Both the position numbers and the translations under genes were made by a program. A stretch of DNA of 64,000 bases from Luteibacter flocculans (GTDB taxonomy: Bacteria; Pseudomonadota; Gammaproteobacteria; Xanthomonadales; Rhodanobacteraceae). Below the pieces are notes generated by a model. That model saw only the letters and a program-made list of their open reading frames with translations, searched no databases and was not told where the DNA came from. The stretch is taken from positions 2,400,001-2,464,000 of the forward strand of contig NZ_CP063231.1 in assembly GCF_023612255.1 (NCBI RefSeq), read 5' to 3'. Numbering within the stretch: the first letter of the stretch is position 1; each line of letters begins with the position of its first letter. Shown here piece by piece: positions 56,084 through 64,000 of the stretch.

Positions 56084-56989
56084 ATGAGCGACGCCACTGC
56101 CACTTTCTCCGCCTTGCGATCCCGCCTGCACGGCATCGCCTACCGCATGCTCGGTTCCGTGGCCGAGGCGGAGGATGTCGTGCAGGACATCTGGCTGAGC
56201 TGGAACGCGGCTTGCGACACGGTCGAGCATGCCGAGGGCTGGCTGGTCGCGGCGACGACGCGCCGCGCGATCGACCGGCTGCGTGCCGCCAAGGCCCGCC
56301 GCGAGGACTACGTCGGCATCTGGCTGCCCGAGCCGGTGTGGACCGATGAGGGCGCGTCCCCGGAAGACCTGAGCGAACTGGCGGACGACGTATCGGTCGC
56401 GTTCCTGCTGCTGCTCGAACGGCTTTCCCCTGAGGCGCGTGCGGCCTTCCTGCTGCGCGAAGTGTTCGACGTGGACTATGCGGAGATCGCCCGCACGCTG
56501 GGCAAGACGGAAGCCGCCTGCCGCCAGTTGGTGCATCGTGCGAAGGATCAGGTGCGCGAGGACCAGCCGACCCGCTACGTACCGCAGGACGCGCAACGGG
56601 AACTGGTGCGGCGTCTTGCCGACGCCATGGCGAGTGGCGACTTCCCTGCCATCCGTTCGATGCTCGCCGAAGACGCGGAACTGCGCGGCGATGGCGGCGG
56701 CAAAGTCACCAGTTTCCCGAAACCCATGCGGGGCGGGCAGCGCATTGCGCAGGTGTTCTACGCAGCGCATCTTCGCTACGGCACGGACGTCGAGGTACGC
56801 GCGACGCGCATCAACGGCGAGTGGGCGCTGCTGCGCTACATCCAGGGCCATCTGGAATCGGCGATGACCTTCACGACCGATGGCAGCACGATCCGCCGCA
56901 TCCATGCACAGCGAAACCCGGACAAGCTTGCCCGCATCGGGAACGGCATGCGTGGATTTGCGTTACCCGCTGGCGCACTGTCGCTGTAG
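56084..56989 (+). CDS. sigJ: ECF41 (SigJ-like) sigma factor with SnoaL-like C-terminal domain
   Basis: A 301-residue sigma factor. I take the ATG at 56084 (MSDATATF) because a promoter element ends at 56074; ATG 56078 is possible. Region 2 (RMLGSVAEAEDVVQDIWLSW) and region 4 (LSPEARAAFLLREVFDVDY) are followed by a SnoaL-like domain of about 120 residues. The ECF41 signatures WLPEP (in the linker), DGGGK and NPDKL are all present. In this family the C-terminal extension, instead of an anti-sigma factor, controls activity. The CMD and cupin genes upstream fit the family's genomic context. Confidence 0.93.
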   Translation: MSDATATFSALRSRLHGIAYRMLGSVAEAEDVVQDIWLSWNAACDTVEHAEGWLVAATTRRAIDRLRAAKARREDYVGIWLPEPVWTDEGASPEDLSELADDVSVAFLLLLERLSPEARAAFLLREVFDVDYAEIARTLGKTEAACRQLVHRAKDQVREDQPTRYVPQDAQRELVRRLADAMASGDFPAIRSMLAEDAELRGDGGGKVTSFPKPMRGGQRIAQVFYAAHLRYGTDVEVRATRINGEWALLRYIQGHLESAMTFTTDGSTIRRIHAQRNPDKLARIGNGMRGFALPAGALSL

Positions 56990-57013
56990 ATCGATGCGGC
57001 GCCTGAGGGCGGT

Positions 57014-57029
57014 CCGGCATCCCTGCCGG
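57014..57029. terminator. Small hairpin between convergent sigJ and greA
   Basis: CCGGCA-TCCC-TGCCGG is a perfect six-base-pair stem 25 bp after the sigma gene stop and 26 bp beyond the greA stop. There is no T tract; it is a weak bidirectional terminator candidate. Confidence 0.35.
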
Positions 57030-57054
57030 CCGCGTTCAGGTCAAGAGCAACCGA

Positions 57055-57533
57055 TCAGCTATAGCGAACGCCAACGATCTCGTAGGTCTTGACGCCATTG
57101 GGCGCCTTGAAGTCGAACTCGTCACCTTCGTTCTTGCCGATGAGCGCACGCGCGATCGGCGAGGACACGGCGATGAGGTTCTGCTTGATGTCGGCCTCGA
57201 GGTCACCGACGATCTGATAAGTGACCTTGGCGTCCGAATCCAGGTCGACCAGGTCCACGATCGCGCCGAAGACGATCCGCTTGCCCACGCTGAGGCGCTC
57301 GGTGTCGATCACTTCGGAATTCGACAGCGCTGCTTCCAGCTCGGCGATGCGGCCTTCGTTGAAGCCATGCATCTCGCGCGCGGCGTGATACTCGGCGTTC
57401 TCCTTGAGGTCGCCGTGCGCACGTGCTTCCGCCACCGCGGCGACGATTTCGGGCCGCTTCACACGCTTGAGGTACTCCAACTCGTCACGCAGGCGATCGG
57501 CACCCTTCTGGGTCATGGGAGGACGAGTGCTGC

Positions 57534-57537
<4 letters not shown>
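57055..57537 (-). CDS. greA: Transcription elongation factor GreA
   Basis: A 160-residue factor that rescues backtracked RNA polymerase by stimulating transcript cleavage. The N-terminal coiled coil carries the acidic tip in [18 protein letters not shown] (Asp and Glu at about residues 43-46). The C-terminal FKBP-like domain ends [12 protein letters not shown]. The ATG overlaps the carB stop by four bases, so it is the third gene of a carA-carB-greA operon, an order common in gammaproteobacteria. Confidence 0.97.
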
Positions 57538-60761
<3,224 letters not shown>

Positions 60762-60807
60762 GGTTTCTCTCGCGAATCGATGGCGGATGGATGGGCGGTG
60801 GCGGGCG

Positions 60808-61950
60808 TCAGGACGCCTGCTTCACCTTGTGCGCTTCCATCGCGGCAATGAACGTGTCGAACAGGTAGCCGACGTCTTCCGGGCCCGGGCTCGCTTCCGG
60901 GTGTCCCTGGAAGCAGAACGCGGGGCGGTCGGTCAGGGCGAAGCCCTGCAGCGAGCCGTCGAACAGCGAGGTGTGGGTGATGCGGACATTCGCCGGCAAC
61001 GTGGCCGGATCGACCGCGAACCCGTGATTCTGCGAGCTGATGAGCACGCGGCCGGTGTCGTGATCCTTCACGGGGTGGTTCGCACCGTGATGGCCGAACT
61101 TCATCTTCAGCGTCTTCGCGCCGATCGCCAGCGCCATGATCTGGTGCCCGAGGCAGATGCCGAAGGTGGGGATCCTGGTATCTAGAATCTGGCGGGTCGA
61201 CTCGATGGCGTAGTCGCACGCCGCCGGGTCACCCGGGCCGTTGGCGAGGAACACACCGTCAGGATTCATGGCGAGGACTTCGGACGCGGGCGTTTGCGCA
61301 GGCACGACCGTGATGTCGACACCGCGGCCGGCGAGCAGGCGCAGGATGTTCTGCTTGACGCCGAAGTCGTACGCCACCACGCGGAATTTCTTCGGCGCGT
61401 TGTAGAACGCCTGCTTGTCGAGGTCGTACACGCCCTCGTTCCACTGGTAGGTGGCCGTCGTGCTGACGACCTTGGCTAGGTCCATGCCGTTGAGGCCGGG
61501 GAACGCCTTGGCCTTGGCCACTGCGGCATCGGCTTCGATCGCCTCGCCCGCGACGATGCAGCCATTCAGCGCGCCCTTCTCGCGAAGGATGCGCGTGAGA
61601 CGACGCGTGTCGATACCGGCGATGGCGACGATGCCATGACGCTGCAGGTACTGCGGCAGCGGTTCCACGCTGCGCCAGTTGCTGGCGAGGCGCGGCACGT
61701 CGCGAACGATGAGGCCCGCCGCGTGAACGCGGTCGGCTTCGACGTCGACGTCGTTGGTACCGGTATTGCCGATGTGCGGGTACGTCAGCGTGACGATCTG
61801 GCGGGAGTACGACGGGTCGGTCAGGATTTCCTGGTAACCGGTCATGGCGGTGTTGAACACCACCTCGCCAACCGTCTCACCGCGGGCACCGACAGAGTGG
61901 CCGTGAAAAATGCTGCCGTCTTCGAGAGCAAGCAGAGCAGGAGTACGCAT
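60808..61950 (-). CDS. carA: Carbamoyl-phosphate synthase small subunit
   Basis: A 380-residue glutaminase subunit that supplies ammonia to CarB. The ATG at 61950 ([17 protein letters not shown]) is the family start; a longer open frame upstream is not used. The N-terminal CPSase domain has [17 protein letters not shown]. The class I amidotransferase domain has the nucleophile Cys in [18 protein letters not shown] and the catalytic His in [13 protein letters not shown]. It heads the carA-carB-greA operon. Confidence 0.97.
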   Translation of the reverse strand: MRTPALLALEDGSIFHGHSVGARGETVGEVVFNTAMTGYQEILTDPSYSRQIVTLTYPHIGNTGTNDVDVEADRVHAAGLIVRDVPRLASNWRSVEPLPQYLQRHGIVAIAGIDTRRLTRILREKGALNGCIVAGEAIEADAAVAKAKAFPGLNGMDLAKVVSTTATYQWNEGVYDLDKQAFYNAPKKFRVVAYDFGVKQNILRLLAGRGVDITVVPAQTPASEVLAMNPDGVFLANGPGDPAACDYAIESTRQILDTRIPTFGICLGHQIMALAIGAKTLKMKFGHHGANHPVKDHDTGRVLISSQNHGFAVDPATLPANVRITHTSLFDGSLQGFALTDRPAFCFQGHPEASPGPEDVGYLFDTFIAAMEAHKVKQAS

Positions 61951-62168
61951 GGGATGGCCGCCTTCAGGTGCAGCAAAGCCCGCAAGCCTGCGTGAAGCGG
62001 CTCGTGGGCCTTGGGGATAAGGATCGTAGGGCGGGTAAGAATGATAGGCGCGAAAGGCCTTACTGTCCACCTCATCCGATGAATGAACGCGTAGGAAAAT
62101 GCCGCGAGGGAACGTGGTCCGACACGATACAATGCTCGGCAAGGTACCCCTGAACCGAGATCGCCTGC

Positions 62169-62852
62169 ATGCTGCTCGACCCCGCCCGCCTGGAACGTCC
62201 CGACACAGACATCAGGCACGAGCCTTTCTCGTTCATGATCGCCCACGGGCAACTGCCGGACGAGGCGCGCAGCGACCTGGAGCGCGACTTCCCCCAGTAC
62301 AGCAGCGCCGGGTTCTTTCCGTACGACGCCAGCGATTGCGGCCCGTCGGTGAACGAGCTGGTGGAACAGATGACCTCGCGCGCGTTTTCCGCCGCGATCG
62401 GCCGCCATCTGGGCATCGAAGGCCTGGAGAACTACCCCACCCTGGTCACGCTATGCCGGCTGCTCAACCGCCGCCACGGCACCATTCATACCGACAGCAA
62501 GTCCAAGATCGCCACGGCGCTGATCTATCTCAATCCGATGTGGCCGGACACCAGCGACGGCTGCCTGCGTTTCCTTCGCTCGATCAACGACATCGACGAC
62601 ATGGTTGCGCCGGAGTTGAAGCCGCTCTACGGCGAGTTCGCGGTCTTTCGCCGAGCGGAAAACTCCTTCCACGGCCATCTGCCGTACGAAGGCGAACGCC
62701 GGGTCATCCAGGTGGCCTGGCTCACCTCGGAAGAAGAAAAGGCCCGCAAGACCAAGCGCGGCAAGTTCTCGCGAGCCTTCAAGAAGATCTTCGGCAAGCT
62801 CGACCGTAAGGTCGGCGCCGACCGCGACCGCAACGCCTCTCACCCCGACTGA
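62169..62852 (+). CDS. 2-oxoglutarate/Fe(II)-dependent oxygenase family protein
   Basis: A 227-residue cytoplasmic protein of the 2OG-Fe(II) oxygenase superfamily. The iron motif HxD is HTD in [19 protein letters not shown] (about residues 107-109), the distal His is in [13 protein letters not shown] and the Arg for 2-oxoglutarate is in [11 protein letters not shown] basic C-terminus ([21 protein letters not shown]) is added. The substrate is unknown; such proteins often modify sugars or small molecules in surface polysaccharide or antibiotic pathways. It diverges from carA. Confidence 0.85.
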   Translation: MLLDPARLERPDTDIRHEPFSFMIAHGQLPDEARSDLERDFPQYSSAGFFPYDASDCGPSVNELVEQMTSRAFSAAIGRHLGIEGLENYPTLVTLCRLLNRRHGTIHTDSKSKIATALIYLNPMWPDTSDGCLRFLRSINDIDDMVAPELKPLYGEFAVFRRAENSFHGHLPYEGERRVIQVAWLTSEEEKARKTKRGKFSRAFKKIFGKLDRKVGADRDRNASHPD

Positions 62853-62854
62853 GC

Positions 62855-63210
62855 CGTATAGGAGCCGCATGGCGGTTCCTACGAAGCAGAGGTAGGAGAC
62901 ATCCTGGTAGCGATAAGCCAAAAGCACGGTGGGAGCCAGCCTGCTGGCGAAAAACCAACGAAGCGATGAAGCGGCGAGGCAAGATCCCATCGCCAGCAGG
63001 CTGGCTCCCACCCGCAGGTCCCGATCGCCAGCAGGCTGGCTTCCACCGGCAAGTTCTGGAGCGAAGTTGTGGGAGCCGCCATGGCGGCGAGAAGCCCACA
63101 GAGCGGCGACGCGGGAAACCTGCGGGAAGCGGTAAGGCAGGTTTCAGCGGTGAAACAAGCTTCCCTCGCCGCCATGGCGGCTCCTACAAGGGGAATGGCG
63201 GCCCCTAGGG
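62855..63210. repeat. Dense cluster of GGAGCC palindromes
   Basis: This 372-bp gap between convergent genes holds about eight palindromes with the shared flanks GGGAGCC and GGCGA. Versions with stems GCCAGC/GCTGGC (near 62935, 62994 and 63029), GCCGCC/GGCGGC (near 63074 and 63169) and a degenerate GACATC/GGTAGC (near 62896) alternate in both orientations. No gene is visible. The arrangement is like REP clusters of pseudomonads and xanthomonads, with no RAYT transposase in the window. Confidence 0.85.
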
Positions 63211-63224
63211 GGATTGGTGAACCC

Positions 63225-64000
63225 TCACCGCCCCCCGAACCACCACGCCACGAACAGGGCGAACACACCGTAGAGCGCTCCGATTGGCATCAGCCAGCGG
63301 GCTTCGACCGCGCCCCGGCGGAACATGGCCCAGAGCACGATGATGGCGACAGCAGTGATGACGCCCGCCACCACCAGCGGCGTATCGAACAGCCACGGCG
63401 TGGCAAACAGCGCCAGCGAACTGGGAATAGTCGCCTGGATCATCATGGCGCCCGAGATGTTGGCCAGTGCCAGCCGCTCCTTGCCCTGACGTACCCAGAT
63501 CAAAGCGTTCACCGTTTCGGGCAGTTCCGTCGCGACCGGACTCAGCACCAGCGCGACGATGTGTGGCGATAAGTTGAAGAAGGTACCGAGCGACTCCAAC
63601 TGCCAGACGAAGGTGCGCGACGCGACCGCGATCACGAGCAGCGCCAGCCCGGTCTGCAATACCACCCAGCCCATCGCCGGATCGGCCTCGTGCCGGCGGA
63701 ATGTGAGCGGTTCGAGTTCCTCGTCTTCCGGGCCGCTGGTGTCGTCGCGCATTTCCCGCCACACGTAGAAGGCATACGCGGCCAGGAACAGCACGCCCAG
63801 CCACGGCTTCCACGCGAAGGCCACTAGGCCGAGGCCCAGCTTCACGAGAAAGATCGCGAGGAACCAGGACTGATCACGGGCAAGCCGCCGGTGGTCCACA
63901 CGAATCCGTGTGTCCTGTCGCTTCAGGCGCTTGCGACCTGCATATAAAGCGAATCCGACGACCGCATAGGCGATGGTAGCCAGCACCAGTGGGCCGCCGA
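63225..64000 (-). CDS. Sodium/calcium exchanger family protein (5' end outside window)
   Basis: The frame stays open to the window edge, so only the last 258 residues are seen. About seven membrane helices remain (VLATIAYAVVGFALYAG, FLVKLGLGLVAFAW, GWVVLQTGLALLVIAVA, ITAVAIIVLWAMF). The alpha-repeat SPVATELPETVNALIWVRQG carries the conserved Pro-Glu cation site of the CaCA superfamily. The first alpha-repeat should lie beyond the window. It is a cation/H+ or Na+/Ca2+ antiporter of the inner membrane. Confidence 0.88.
   Translation of the reverse strand, partial: GGPLVLATIAYAVVGFALYAGRKRLKRQDTRIRVDHRRLARDQSWFLAIFLVKLGLGLVAFAWKPWLGVLFLAAYAFYVWREMRDDTSGPEDEELEPLTFRRHEADPAMGWVVLQTGLALLVIAVASRTFVWQLESLGTFFNLSPHIVALVLSPVATELPETVNALIWVRQGKERLALANISGAMMIQATIPSSLALFATPWLFDTPLVVAGVITAVAIIVLWAMFRRGAVEARWLMPIGALYGVFALFVAWWFGGR

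Noticed and set aside
62855-63210. CRISPR-like array
   Set aside because: The repeats are inverted as well as direct, unevenly spaced and palindromic, and no cas gene is present; they are REP-type elements.

Overview
The window is GC-rich, densely coded DNA from a gammaproteobacterium of the order Xanthomonadales. It most resembles Rhodanobacteraceae (Luteibacter/Dyella-type), judging by the ftsK-lolA and trxB-aat blocks, an xps-like GspD, a 41-residue L36 protein and the dispersed GGAGCC...GGC palindromes. This placement is inference from gene content; no rRNA, tRNA or CRISPR array was found.

Layout. 0-3.1 kb: the 3' part of a beta-propeller histidine kinase gene, then a 127-bp tandem repeat built from palindromes. 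3.1-7.7 kb (minus): ald, ftsK, an unknown 142-residue gene and lolA. 7.9-10.7 kb (plus): trxB, a COG3146 acyltransferase-like gene and aat. 10.7-15.9 kb: selO, a secreted unknown protein, a PAS-GGDEF-EAL protein and a YVTN beta-propeller protein. 16.2-41.9 kb (all minus): a 26-kb block described below. 42-44.8 kb: a small secreted protein and the type II secretin GspD. 45-49.5 kb: gnd, the CoA-transferase pair scoAB, a LysR regulator and an rpmJ paralogue. 49.7-57 kb: a TPR-GGDEF protein, an OFA-type MFS transporter, a LysR regulator with a sigma-region-4 fragment, and an ECF41 locus (carboxymuconolactone decarboxylase, cupin, SigJ-like sigma factor). 57-62 kb (minus): carA-carB-greA. 62-64 kb: a 2OG-Fe(II) oxygenase, a palindrome cluster and a truncated Na+/Ca2+ exchanger.

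The 26-kb block is the most unusual part. In transcription order it encodes a free-standing STN/TonB-C-like protein, a FecI-type sigma factor, a FecR regulator, a two-partner-secretion pore (TpsB), an ExbB whose N-terminus carries DUF2341- and LamG-like domains, ExbD, TonB, a porin, a periplasmic coiled-coil protein, an unknown protein, a 4025-residue filamentous-haemagglutinin-like TpsA, a PstS-like exported binding protein, and the minor pseudopilins GspI-J-K. The arrangement suggests a giant surface exoprotein whose secretion locus carries its own proton-motive-force motor and surface-signalling regulators, next to type II secretion parts and a plausible type II substrate. I know of no experimental description of such a combined system. 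The parts are recognisable; their joint function is inference.

A second point of interest is the ECF41 locus. The sigma gene and a divergent sigma-region-4-only gene both have a (T/C)GTCACA-N16-CGTC element placed 8-9 bases before the ATG, which suggests shared control and leaderless transcripts.
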